Shown: positions 34,074-46,116 of the stretch, in pieces
How the letters are laid out: each line of letters opens with the position of its first letter
Numbering within the stretch: position 1 is the first letter of the stretch
Assembly: GCA_016584495.1 (NCBI GenBank)
Contig: WAID01000004.1
Location: 62,001-126,000, forward strand
Length of the DNA stretch: 64,000 nt
Reading direction: 5' to 3'
Source: Celoporthe dispersa
Lineage: Eukaryota; Ascomycota; Sordariomycetes; Diaporthales; Cryphonectriaceae
The notes under the pieces: model-generated
The model's database searches: none
Seen by the model: the letters and a program-made list of their open reading frames with translations, nothing else
What the model was told of the DNA's origin: nothing
Program-made: the position numbers and the translations under genes

Positions 34074-36027
34074 ATGGGCGACATCAGCAGAACGCCAACC
34101 GTTCATGAGGCGGAAATCGCCATTGTAGGTGGCGGCCCTGTGGGCATGCTCACAGCGCTACACCTGAGTCGTTTCGGAACGCCGTGCCTGTTGGCGGAAC
34201 GCAATGTCGAGACGACGCGCTGGCCCAAGATGGACTGGACGAACCCGCGCAGCATGGAGCTTTTCCGCATGATGGGCGTGGCCGACGAGTATCGCAGCCT
34301 GGCGGGCGCTGTCGGCCCAGACTTTCAGATGGACAGCATCTTTTATTACTCGTGTAACCCCGGGTCCAAACCGATTACCCGCTGGGTATGTTTCTTCCTT
34401 GCGACGCAGCAGTGGTCAAATCGAGGAAGCCGAACCCGCTGACGCGAGATGTTATGTGCAGAGTCTACCCTCAACGAACCAGATCCGGGCGAAGATTGCT
34501 GCAAAGAACGATGGAACCCAGCCGGTGGAGCCCGGACAGAGATGTTCGCAAATCGTTCTGGAGGCCTGGTTGAGGTCGAAGTGCCTATCTTCCCCATCGA
34601 TTGACGGCCGCTTCGGATGGAAGTATCTCTCGCATACTGAGAGCCCAGAAGGGGTGGAATCGGAATATGTGGACACAGACGGCCAGAAGCATGTTGTTCG
34701 CAGCAAATACCTTGTCGGGGCCGATGGTGGCGGCAGTCGTGTGCGAAAGAACGCCGGCATCAAGATGCTGGGGGCTCCCACGTGAGTATCCGTGCTCCAA
34801 GGTGTGTGGCTGACACGGGCTAACCGTAAAAGTCCTGTTCGCTTGTTTCTGGTTCACTTTCGATCCAAGGAACTAGCTGAGAGCCGACCCTTTGGCCGGT
34901 TCTGGCACATGTTCTCGCCGGCGCACGGCTATCTGATCGACCAAGAAGAAGGCGACATCTTCACTGCGCACATGGGCGTGGATGAGAACCAGGACATCAA
35001 GGCGATCGACCCCCGCGAATGGGTGTATCAGGTCCTCGGCGGAGTCGGCGAGCCATATCGATTCAAGATCGACGAGATCCAAGTCACCAGCACGTGGCGC
35101 ATAAACTTCGCCATCGCGGAGAAATATCTCTCGACAGGGGGCCGGGTCGTCCTCGGCGGCGATGCGTGCCATCGCAATCCCCCCCACGGCGGCTACGGCA
35201 TGAACACCGGGGTCGAGGATGCCCTGCATGTCGCCTGGCGCTTGTCAGCCCTGGTCAAGGGCTACGGAGGGCCGCATCTCCTGCAGTCGTACGATAGCGA
35301 GCAGCGCCCCATCATGCTGCGGCGTCTGGAGCGCTGCTTCGAGCACTTCAAGGTTCCTGCTCCCTTCCAAAAGGCCTTCGCCGACCACGGGCCGCGGATG
35401 GGCGCCGACGACGACGTCGGTCGGGGCGTACGCGCCGCCATCAAAGCGCACTTGGACTCCATTGGCTCCGAGGTTCTCGATTACGGCATCGAGCTCGACT
35501 CGCGCTACAAATCCCCCATCATCCATCTGACTGCCGCCGACGGCTTCGAGCCGGCGTGGAGTATCAAGTCGTATACGCCGTCGACGTTCCCAGGGTCGCG
35601 GGTGCCACATGTATTCCTGAAGAACAAGAAGACGAGCACTCTGGACACGCTGGGCACGCAGTGGACGCTTGTGGCGTTCACAAGCTCGGATGCGGAGGAG
35701 GACTCACACGCCGCCTGGACGCAAGCCAAGCGATTTGTCGCCACTGCCGCGGAACGAGGTATGCCGGTCGAGAGCGTGTTGCTAGCTGACGAAGATCGGG
35801 CCCGAGGCATCTGGGGATCTGATTTTGTGCTTGTCAGAGCCGATGCTCATGTGGCATGGAGAGGGCCCAGAGTTCCAGAGACAAAGGAAGGAATCATGCA
35901 GGTATTGAGAGTCGTTACTGGTTGGGAGGTCTGTGAGGGTTATGTGCAAAAGGAGATCAAGAGCGACTTGGAGCTTTTGCACGGAGAATTCCCCGAGAGC
36001 GGCGCCATTGGAGTCGGAGAGGAATAA
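34074..36027 (+). CDS. FAD monooxygenase, phenol-2-monooxygenase-like
   Basis: This is a large group A flavin hydroxylase with a C-terminal thioredoxin-like dimerisation domain, as in phenol 2-monooxygenase and in several fungal ring-modifying enzymes. Three exons (introns 34386-34461, 34782-34832) sum to 1827 nt, or 608 residues. The FAD site near the N-terminus is IAIVGGGPVGMLTALHLSR. The middle DG motif is YLVGADGGGSRVRKNAGI, and the GD motif is RVVLGGDACHRNPPHGGYGM, then NTGVEDALHVAWRL. The last ~170 residues contain GSRVPHVFLKNKKTSTLD and DFVLVRADAHVAWRGPRVP, the usual end of phenol-hydroxylase-type proteins. The frame is intact. It probably performs a second hydroxylation or ring rearrangement. 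Ring contraction by related enzymes is known in the xenovulene pathway, but nothing here shows which reaction applies. Confidence 0.88.
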
Positions 36028-36496
36028 AGGGCGGCCCACCACACGTGGAAGAAGAAACAACTGTATGAATGTTGGCATGTCAACAAGAACCAGTTGCAGC
36101 TGCAAGAGCAGACTGTTGTTGGAGTGCTCTTGTAACTAAGCTTGCGGTACTGCGTCTCCAAGTAGATCAAATCTTGGGCGGAGCTCAGCAAGCTTGGAAA
36201 TGATGTCTTTGAAGAGATCTCGAGAAATATCTGATATGCTGGTAGTATTGAAGTCTAGGAGAACGACGAGGGCAAAGTGGTAGTTGTTCACTGTCATTCC
36301 ATTCTGAAAATCAAGACTACATGTCCCGCTTCGGATCTGATTGGATCTGATGCAGGCCTGCTTTTCGGCAAGACGAAGATGGAGATATATTTAAGGTCAA
36401 GAGGTCGTTACATCATTTCCACCAGCAGCAGTTCTAGCTCTAGTCTACCTCTATTCAAGTATGCGCTCAACAATGGTAAGAAAATCATTCAATCAT
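36028..36496. other. Gap between convergent cluster genes
   Basis: This is the 3' flank of the phenol-hydroxylase-like gene and of the minus-strand hydrolase. It contains a short AGC/TCT-rich patch near 36420-36445 and no gene. Confidence 0.4.
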
Positions 36497-37294
36497 TCAA
36501 TATACACCTGTCCTCCTTGCAAGTAATCGAATGTGGTTCGACACGAGGGTGATGTCCTTGACTTTCAGCGGGACTCGATGGTCACCATCCCATTCGACGA
36601 GGGTCCTGGTTTCGGGCGCACAGAACTCCTCGTACAGTTGACGGTGGAGGTGCTGGCCCTTGTCTCGCAGTCCATGCACGTGGAGTGTCGGAATGCGAAG
36701 GACATTCTCGCCCGTATGAGCCACCCTGGACAGGTCATCGGCTGTGGATAGGTGTGCTGCGTCCGGTAGGCTGTCGTTCGACGTGGAGTCGGGCTCGAGT
36801 GAGATGAGAGGCGCTCGTCCTGCTAGCAGGATACCGAAAAGAAAGCGATGGGTGAGAGATGGGTTGCCGTGCGCCTCGCGGAGCTGTTGTCGGTAAAGAA
36901 GACTCGCTGCGACTTTCGCGCCCTGGCTGAAGCCGAGGATCGCAACCCATTCCCCAGTTGCGCCAAGGGCATCGTCGTGCCGCATGGCGTCCTGAACAGC
37001 CTTGTCGAGCTCATTGACTACGACTTCATGTTGAATATGCGGCTGCTCAGGTCGCCAGCGCAGCCATCGCTTGAAGGGACCCCATTCTCGATAGACTGAC
37101 AGGACATCAGATCCAGCTGATGATGCGAATGGGGCTTCGGCGAAGACCAGGCGGAACTCAGCCTTCAGCTCGGCAGTGAGTCTGCGGCACTGCGCGCGGA
37201 AGATACGGGAGTTTGTTCCGCCACCGTGGAGGCACAGAATGCGCGGCAGATAAAAGTCAAAAGACGACTCTGTCACTGCACTAATTTGAGTCAT
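36497..37294 (-). CDS. FSH1-family serine hydrolase (CitA-like)
   Basis: This is an alpha/beta hydrolase of the FSH1 family. The relative CitA acts with the citrinin synthase to help product release, and similar genes adjoin many fungal polyketide synthases. The gene is intronless, with ATG at 37294 and 265 residues. After a short lead, PRILCLHGGGTNSRIFRAQC is the first conserved block (oxyanion loop). RLVFAEAPFASSAG follows, then the nucleophile in WVAILGFSQGAKVAASLL. The acid and histidine are expected in IPTLHVHGLRDKGQHLHRQL and VEWDGDHRVPLK, which are both present. No signal peptide is seen, so it should be cytosolic. It is divergent from the synthase across about 0.9 kb, which suggests shared regulation. 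Confidence 0.88.
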   Translation of the reverse strand: MTQISAVTESSFDFYLPRILCLHGGGTNSRIFRAQCRRLTAELKAEFRLVFAEAPFASSAGSDVLSVYREWGPFKRWLRWRPEQPHIQHEVVVNELDKAVQDAMRHDDALGATGEWVAILGFSQGAKVAASLLYRQQLREAHGNPSLTHRFLFGILLAGRAPLISLEPDSTSNDSLPDAAHLSTADDLSRVAHTGENVLRIPTLHVHGLRDKGQHLHRQLYEEFCAPETRTLVEWDGDHRVPLKVKDITLVSNHIRLLARRTGVY

Positions 37295-38210
37295 GTTGAA
37301 CGACTGTGGAAAAGGGAGCGAAATGGCTCTGGGAAAGGATCTGCCAGAGGACCCTGGGCACCGGTCGAGTGCATAGCCTGGGTAATACTAATATGTGAGC
37401 GGGAGTACGGGTCGACGGCCTCACAGCCTCGTGAACAGCAAGCAGGCTGACGGCGAACAGGCCGTTAAGCCGACCGGCTGGCGGACATGATCGCGTCGCT
37501 GTCCGCGTCAACGTCAAGACTTCCCCCCCACTAATTCGTCATCCTTTCCTCCCATCTTGCCTCGGGCCTAACAAACTTCCTAAGTAGTCAAGTTCAAAAA
37601 TAGATGAAGGAATAGTAGATAGGAAAGATTTTAACGCAAAGATAGTGGAGAAAAAGACTTGAAAATACTGGGGAGTATCTGGGCGGAGCAGGGCCGCCAA
37701 GAAAATATATCTTCCGAAATACAGGCCGAGCAGCCCAACAGGATGAAACAAAATGGCCGCTGTGGCAGTGTCTCATATTTCGCAAGATGCTCGTCTACAT
37801 TCCTTCCGGCGCAAATCCCCATGACAGGAGTCTTTCCAATGCACCGTACACTCGTTAGTGCCTTATCACGCAGGAAGTTTTGCATTTGTGCGGGTTGTAG
37901 GGCCGGCATCTTGAGATTGTGCGACGCCGTCTTCGATCTGGCCAACCAAGAGTACGGATTTGGAATGTCTTACCCCGTTTGTAATGTATGTCTTAGTGTA
38001 TTAGGCCTATAATGTGGCTATTGTGAGTGCATGTCGTGTCGAAATAAACAAATATTGAAGCACCACTTGGCCAAAACTTCAGCACGCCGCAACTCATTCT
38101 CGGGTGCAGAGTTTCTTAACGCTACCCCTCTTCCTCTTGTTCAACACTGATCAGGTCCATGATTCTCATCTCACAAGTCAATCTCATCGTGGCTACTCAA
38201 CGTGATCAAC
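37295..38210. promoter_or_regulatory. Divergent promoter region, hydrolase / polyketide synthase
   Basis: The hydrolase start (37294, minus) and the synthase start (38211, plus) face away from each other, so this stretch should contain both promoters. I looked for AflR-type TCG(N5)CGR and CGG-spaced-CCG sites and found none that is convincing. No coding sequence is evident. Confidence 0.5.
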
Positions 38211-41200
38211 ATGACACCCTTGTCTACATCGATGCCGGCACAGAGGGTTTTACTTTTTGGCTCTCAAGCCTTGGCTGTCGATTCCAAGTTCTTCCAGAAG
38301 TTCAGCACACAGTTGTGTCAGCCAAGTCACCGCTGGGCCTTGGATGCTGTGTCCTCACTTTCCGAGGTCTGGCCAGACGTCGTCAGGAGTAACCCAAAGC
38401 TAGAACATGCAGAGGGAGAGAAACTCTTGAAGGAGCTGGACAGTGCTTTACGGACGGGCAGCATATCAGAATCCTTGTTTCCCCTTCCAAATGTCATCCT
38501 CTCGCCATTGACTGTCATTATCCACCTGACACAATATTCAGCGCTCTTGAAGGCTTGGCTACCACATCTCGGCGACAGCGAAGAGATACCAGTATCCACG
38601 ACAAGCAGCTCCGAGACTCTGGGACTATGTACTGGTATGCTCAGCGCATTTGCTGTGGGCTGCGCATCAACCCTCGCGGAGCTACATCAATACGGGGCGG
38701 TCGCAGTAAAGCTGGGCATGCTGATCGGCGCGCTCGTCGATGCTGAGGAAGACTCATTGCCGTCCGATGGCCCGGCAGTTTCCTTTTCGGTATCATGGAC
38801 CGGTGCAGAATCCGGTGCCAGTGTGAATGCTGTGCTCGAAAGGTTTCCGGAGGTGAGTAGCAGCTTCACGGCTGGGCCATTTGGGCATGGGCTAATCCAA
38901 TGATGAAAAGGCATACATTTCTGTATTTGCAGATGAGAGCAGGTCAACAGTGACGGCTCCGAAAAGAACAGCACCCGCCTTGGTTCAACAACTCAAAGAG
39001 GCGGGAGTGCACGTCATCGACCTCTCTTTGTCTGGACGGTTCCATTGGTCCAGGCACCAAGATGATGCCGAGCACTTGATCCAATTCTGTAACCAAGATC
39101 GCAGATTTCAGTTTCCAGACGCCTCGAAGCTGGTCTTCTCGGGCAGGCTGGGAACTCAGGGTCATGTCACCCCCACTGGCAGTCTACACGACGTCGCGCT
39201 GCGGGAAATATTATTGAAGCCAGCAAAGTGGATAGAAACCTTTGGCGTCCTCAATGCCTCCCAGCTTACGGCTGCTGATTCCAAAATCATTTGCTTTGGC
39301 ACGGAACGTTGTGTACCGCCGACAGTCGCACGAAAGTTGGGGCCAAGAGTGACACAAGTCTCTGACATTGACTTGTCGAGCTCCGAGATACCCAGTACAC
39401 TCCTTGGTAAGCACGCCTTCAATATCTGGTGACTGCAAATTAGCCCTACGTGGCACAGCCGAACGAAGACTAACCGTAATTCTGTATAGGCTCAGACTCA
39501 TCAGTCCCGCCATCTCTCGCACATCTGCCAGATGATCGCATCGCTGTCATCGGGATGTCCGGACACCTACCGGGTGCGAAGGACTTGGACGACTTCTGGC
39601 ACGTGTTGGCCAGCGGAAAGTCCCAGCATGTGGAGGTGCCCACTGACCGTTTCAAGATGGAAACGCCGTGGAGGGGAGCCGAGCCCGACCGCAAGTGGTA
39701 TGGCAACTTCATCCAGGATCACGATGCTTTCGATCACAAATTCTTCAAGAAAAGCCCTCGCGAGATGGCTTCGACAGATCCTCAACATCGCATCATGTTA
39801 CAGTGCGCCTATGCGGCAGTCGAGCAGTCTGGATACTTTGGACCTCGGGATACCAAGACACATATCGGCTGCTACATTGGCGTTGGGAATAATGAGTACG
39901 ACCGCAATATCGCATGCCATCCAGCTACGGCCTATTCAGCTACCGGGAACCTAAGGAGTTTCATCGCAGGCAAGATCAGCCACTACTTTGGCTGGACTGG
40001 TCCTAGCTTGACAATCGATACAGCTTGTTCCTCCTCTGCGGTGGCGATTCATCAGGCCTGTCGTGCGATCCTTCACAGCGAGTGTGATACTGCCCTTGCT
40101 GGCGGTGTCAACGTAATGACGCATCCCGAGTGGTTTCAGAACTTAGCCGGTGCTTCGTTCCTGAGCCCTACTGGACAGTGCAAGCCCTTCGATGCAAAGG
40201 GCGATGGCTATTGCCGTGGAGAGGCTGCTGGAGCTGTGTATTTGAAGAAATTCTCAGCTGCTGTTGCCGATGGCGATCAGATATTCGGTGTTATCGCGAG
40301 CACACGTGTCTACCAAAATCAGAACTGCACTGCTATTACAGTACCCAACGCATTGTCGCTCTCGGATCTCTTCGCTGATGCTCTGCGACAAGCTAGACTC
40401 AAGCCGCAGACGGTTTCCGTTGTCGAAGCCCACGGCACAGGAACAGCGGTTGGTGACCCTGCTGAGTACGATGCTGTTCGCAGGGTCATGGGTGGACCTA
40501 CTCGTTCAGACACACTTTACCTGTCGTCAATCAAGGGGCACGTTGGGCACACCGAGTTCGCGTCAGGTGTGGTGTCCCTACTGAAGATACTGCTCATGCT
40601 CAACAAGGGTTCTATCCCTCCGCAGGCCAGTCACACCACCATCAGCCCATCTCTCAAGGCTGTCCCAGAAGACAGGATCGAGATCGCAACACGCTCAAAG
40701 CCTTGGTCGGCGAGTTTCCGGGCTGCTCTTATCAATAACTATGGCGCTTCCGGCTCAAATGCTTCCATGGTAATTACCCAAAACCCCGAGAACAGCTCCC
40801 AGCACTCCTTAGTCGTGCCAGCGGCAAAGGGAGAACCAGCCGTTCTGGTTCTGCGGCCTTGACGAGAACAGCGTCCGATCCTACGTCACCAGGTTTCGAC
40901 GTTTCCTGCGGAGTAGTGCAGCCACGGGCGTGAGCTTAAAGAACCTGTCCTTCCAGGTGTCTCGCCAGTCCAACCGTTCTCTACCACATGCTCTGGTGTT
41001 CAGCGCTCGGTCTTCCGATGAGTTGGAGCAGAAGCTGGCAGCCTTTGAGAGCGGCGATAAGAGCATCGAAGCGGCTCAAACTCCAGGCCCTCGTCCGGTT
41101 GTTCTTTGCTTCGGAGGCCAAATCTCTACCTTTGTCGGTCTAGATAAGGATGTCTACGATCGTGTTGCGGTCCTGCGGGCCAATTTGGATCACTGCGATA

Positions 41201-44200
41201 GCGTCGCCCGCTCGCTGGGTCTCGAGACTATCTTCCCGGATGTATTCCAGAGGTCCCCTATCCCAGATATCGTCAAGCTTCACACCGCTCTTTTCGCAGT
41301 GCAGTATTCGTGCGCGAAGACGTGGGTCGATTGCGGCCTCGAAGTCGCGGCCGTCGTCGGCCACAGCTTTGGTGAGCTGTCAGCTCTTTGTCTCTCGAGA
41401 GTGCTCAGCCTGGAGGATGCTATCAAGCTTGTTTCCGGCCGAGCGCTCCTGATCAAGAACAGCTGGGGCTCTGCTCCGGGCTCTATGTTGGCCGTGGAGG
41501 CAGGATTCTCGGCTGTGAACGCCCTTATTGCCAAGTCAAGATCAGCCTCACCTGGCAAGCCGGGCCTGTCGATTGCTTGCTACAATGGCCCTACTACATT
41601 TACTCTAGCCGGTCTGACTGAGGCAGTGGATCTCGCTGCAGACCTGGCGAAGAGCGATCCTATATTCTCTGGGATCAAGGTCAAGAAGCTGAACGTGACG
41701 AATGCCTACCACTCCTCGTTGGTTGAGCCTCTAATGAGCGGCCTCGACACGCTTGGGCAGGGCATCACATTCAACCAGCCGACCATTCGGTTGGAAACGG
41801 CCACTGAGTTCAGGACCACAGAGAAGCTCGACGCCAGCTTCCCGGCCAAGCACATGAGAAACCCCGTCTTCTTCAGGCATGCGGTTGAGAGACTCGCCAA
41901 AGACTTCCCTGCCGCAATCTGGCTGGAGGCTGGGTCCAACTCCACCGTCACCAACCTGGCCAGTCGTGCTCTCGGCAACCCCAGCGCAGCTCATTTCCAG
42001 TCTGTCAACATCACCAGCGAGGGCTCATGGCCATTCCTTGTGGACGCAACAACAAAGCTCTGGAAGGAAGGCCTCAATGTGTCATTCTGGGCACACCACG
42101 CGAAGCAGGTCGCAGAACATACCCCTGTGATCCTCCCTCCTTACCAATTCGAGCGCTCAAGACATTGGCTAGACTTGACGCCGCCACCAATGCCCGATGT
42201 CCCAGTTATGGAGCATTATTCACAGGTTGAACCGCCCAAGGGCCTTACTACCTTTCTGGGTTACCAGGACAAGCAAAATAGGAATGCGCGATTCCGGGTC
42301 AACACCGCAATCGACAAGTTCCAAAAGCCGCTTCAAGCCAACTTTGTGGTGCAGACTGCCACCGTCACGCCTGGCATGCTTCAGCTTCAGATCGCGCTCG
42401 ACGCCGTGAAGAGCCTCAGGCCAGATGTCTCGGAATCCAGCGTTCAGCCCGAGCTTCAAGGAATGACGCACCACAACGTCTTTCCTGTTGACCCGTCCAA
42501 AGCCGTGTACCTCGACGCGGACTCTACAGACGAGGAGCGTCTCACTTGGGAGTGGAAGCTGAGCACGGCTGACACTGTCTACACATCTGGAAAGATTGTG
42601 TTTCATCCGGCAGACAGTAACCAGCTTGATGAAAGCTTCCAGAGCCTTGCGAGGCTTAGCGGCAGGAAGCGGTGTGTCAATCTCCTCGAGAGCAACGACG
42701 TGGACGAGGTGTTGCAGGGCCGAAATATCTACCGCTCCTTCGAGCCGATTGTCGAGTTTAAAGAGCCGCTCCGCCATGTGACCAAGATAGCTGGGACTGA
42801 CAGCGAGTCCGCGGGTCGAGTCACAAAGGCCTACGATGGCGAGGCCTGGATCGATCCTGCGTTGACAGAGTGCTTCTGTCAGGTCGCAGGTATCTATGTG
42901 AACCTCATGACCAGCGCTGACAGTATTTCTGAGCGAGGCATCTTCATCGCTCAAAAGATCGGTCGGTGGATACGCAACCCGAAGCTGCAATCTGGTGCTT
43001 CTCACACTCAGAACTGGGATGTCTTTGCTGTTCATCATCTGGAATCCGAAGATAAGTACATCAGCGATGTCTTTGCCTTTGATCGTCATGACGGGTCTCT
43101 GGCCGAGGCCATTCTCGGTATCTCTTACCAGAAGGTGCCTCTCGCCAGCTTCCGTAAGGTCCTGGCGCGCGCTGCTCAGTCCACCGGCCAGATACCTGCA
43201 GCAACCGCCAAAATAGCTCCTGAGCAGGTCCACGAACCAGTCGCACTGCCACCAGCGCTGGTCGCCGCGAAAGAGCCGGCAAAGAAGCAGGCAGCCAGAA
43301 AGGCCCCGAAGCCAGCTGGGCCAGATTTCGACGGCAAGACTCGTGAGATTGTATGCAACTTGTCCGGCCTGGAACCCGACGAAGTCCAAGACGACTCCGA
43401 CCTCGTTGAGATCGGAATTGATTCCCTCATGGCCATGGAGCTGGTCCGTGAGGTAGATGCTGCATTCAAAGTCACCCTTCAGAACGAGCAGCTTATGGAT
43501 TTGACCGATTTCCACAGCCTGGTCTCCTGCATCCGATCCACCTTTGGCTCTGACGATGAAGATGGAGCTGACACTCCAGACGAGACATACTCCCTGGAGG
43601 AAGACCCGGAGCCAACGCCGGTGACCAATGGTGGCGTCGCAGAAAGCCACAAAGCTCGCAGTCCTGCCTCACCCGTAGACGACGACGGCGTGCTGCCCCT
43701 GTCAACAGTCTTGGACGTCTTCCGCGAGGTCAAGGGGACAACCGATGACTTCATTGTGAAAGGACAGCTGGGCACCTACTATGACAAAGTCATGCCCAGG
43801 TCCACCGAGCTCACAATCGTTTACATTCTCAATGCTTTCGAACAGCTCGGCTGCGATATCCGTGCTGCCTCGCCAGGTCAGCGACTGGAACGTGTTCCAT
43901 ACCTGCCAAAGCATGAGCGCTTCATGAACTACATCATCTATCCGCTGCTAGAAAAAGAGGGTCGCCTCATCAACATCAATGGCTCCGTGATAACCAGAAC
44001 AGCTGTCGCGCCACCAGCCAAGCCGGCAGATGTCCTCCTTGACGAGCTGCTTCGTGACGAGCCCGTCCACAAAGCCGAGCACCAGCTCACAGCCTTGATC
44101 GGTCCAAAGTTTGCAGAATGTCTCTCTGGTAAACAGGACGGTCTGCAGCTCATCTTTGGTAGCCCCGAGGGCAGGGAAATCGTGACAGACATGTACGCCA

Positions 44201-46116
44201 ACTCGCCTGTGACCGGTATCTGGATCCAGCAGCTGGCATACTTCCTCGAGCAGCTCCTTGCCAGGCTTCCCAAAGACAGCCAACCACTTCGCATCCTCGA
44301 GATGGGTGCAGGCACTGGCGGCACCACCAGCAAGATCGTGCCGCTGCTGGCGCGTCTGGGCGTGCCGGTCGAATACACAATGACAGATCTCTCGGGCTCA
44401 CTGGTCGCAGCTGCCCGCAAGCGATTCAAGCAGTACCCGTTCATGAAGTTCAAGCCTCTTGACATTGAAGCTCAGCCGGATGAGACGCTCTTGCAGAGCC
44501 AGCACATCATCATGGCCACTAACTGTGTACACGCGACCCGAAACCTCTCCATCTCTCTCAAGAACATCAACCGCATCCTGAGGCCCAACGGGTTCTTGAT
44601 GCTTCTGGAGATGACTGAGCAGGCGCCGTGGTGTGACTTCATCTTCGGTCTGCTGGAGGGCTGGTGGCTGTTCGAGGATGATAGGGACTACGTTCTGGCG
44701 CCAGCCGAGTACTGGGAGCGGACCTTGCAGTCGGTTGGCTTCGGCCACGTCGACTGGACCGAAGGCCACATGCCCGAGTCGAACCTTCAGCGCTTGATCA
44801 TTGCGCATGCGTCTGGGCCTCGATACCCTCGTGCTGTAATACCTCCCTCCCCACACGAACCTGTATCCACCTTGCCAGATGTCACAGATCGCCAGACAGT
44901 GATCGACGCCTACATCGAAAAGTATTCTGAGGGCTTCCGGGCCCCGGCTGATCCAAGTACAATCCCAGCCCGAGCACCGCCGCCAGGGAAATGTGTGCTT
45001 GTCACTGGAGCTACGGGAAGCTTGGGAGGGCACATCGTCGCCAACTTGGCACGTCTTCCTGATGTCCACACCGTCGTGTGCCTCAATCGTCTGAGCCAGT
45101 CCCCGCCGAAGGATCGCCAACAAAAGTCGCTCGCTATAAGAGGAATCCAGCTCGATGAGAACTCCGTTGCCAAGCTTAACGTCATCGAGACGGACACCAG
45201 TAAGCCCATGCTTGGCCTCTCGCAAGAGACGTATAGCCATCTGGTGGATACGGTCACCCACATTGTACACAGCGCCTGGCCGATGAGCCTGACCCGTCCC
45301 GTCCGCCTCTACGAATCCCAGTTCAAGGTCTTCCGCAACATCATAGACCTTGCAAGAGATATCACCGACTATCGACCCGCCCCCTTCAGACTCGGCTTCC
45401 AGTTCATCTCCTCCCTCGCTGTGGTCGCCAACTATCCGCTGTGGAAGGGCAAGCCGCTCGTGCCCGAAGGCCCGACCAGCGTCGAGACCGTCCCCCAGGC
45501 TGGCTATGCCGACGCCAAGCTGGTGTGCGAGCACATTCTCGACAAGACGCTGCACCGGCACCCTGATCGCTTCCACCCGACCGTCGTGCGGATCGCCCAG
45601 ATTTCAGGGTCGACGAGCAACGGATATTGGAACCCTACCGAGTACATGCCATTCCTGATCAAGTCGTCACAGGTGCTTCAGGTTCTTCCCAAGCTTGACG
45701 GCACCCTGTCCTGGTACCCCGTGGACCTGGTCGCCGCCACGCTGGGCGAGCTGCTCATGTCCGAGACCAAGTCGGGGCTGGTCTACCACATTGACAATCC
45801 GTCGCGGCAGCCATGGGCAGAGATGATCTCCTCGCTAGCACAAGCGCTTGATCTCGGCTCAGACAAGATCGTGCCGTATCAGCAGTGGCTGGATCGGGTG
45901 AGGCGCTTCAGGGGGTCGATCAGCGACAACCCGGCGCTCCAGCTTGAGGATTTCTTCATGCACTATTTCATACCAATGTCGTGTGGTGGCTTGGTACTGG
46001 ATACAACGAATACAATGGTGTATTCGAAGACTATGCGGGAAATCGGTCCCATAAGCAGCGACCTGGTGGCGAAGTATATTGCTAGCTGGAAAGAGTCCGG
46101 ATTTTTGCACAAATAG
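38211..46116 (+). CDS. Non-reducing polyketide synthase, SAT-KS-AT-PT-ACP-CMeT-R
   Basis: This is the core enzyme of the cluster, about 2,590 residues. Introns are at 38853-38910 and 39407-39489. SAT: GLCTG nucleophile motif (nt ~38,620) and SGRFHW. KS: DTACSSS, Cys at residue ~559, with VEAHGTGTAVGDP and KGHVGHTEFASG. AT: VVGHSFGEL, nt ~41,360. PT: about 42,230-43,170; where relatives have a His in a GHxxVQTA-type motif this protein reads QANFVVQTATVTPG, and the expected Asp region reads DPALTECFCQVAG. ACP: one, with EIGIDSLMAMEL, Ser codon at 43,423. CMeT: ILEMGAGTGGTT, nt ~44,300, and CVHATRNL. Reductase release domain: LVTGATGSLGGH, nt ~45,000, and YADAK near 45,505. A C-methylated polyketide aldehyde is the expected kind of product. 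The frame breaks between KS and AT: exon 3 stays open to 40,862, while the AT-side frame (PFWFCGLDENSV) opens after 40,812. The coding sum is one base over whole codons. Confidence 0.93.

Noticed and set aside
37295..38210. AflR-type TCG(N5)CGA operators in the synthase promoter
   Set aside because: Scanned by eye. Candidate TCG words lacked the matching half at the right spacing.
40770..40812. A 43-nt intron as the definite explanation of the synthase frame break
   Set aside because: It is shorter than the other introns in the window, lacks a CTRAY branch point, and would remove residues that related synthases keep. It is kept only as one option in the findings.
42220..43650. Long open frame on the minus strand (about 476 codons)
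   Set aside because: It is antisense to the PT-ACP part of the polyketide synthase, has no motif, and mirrors the GC-rich codon use of the sense gene.
44398..45576. Minus-strand open frame of about 392 codons
   Set aside because: It is antisense to the methyltransferase and reductase domains, whose motifs are clear on the plus strand.
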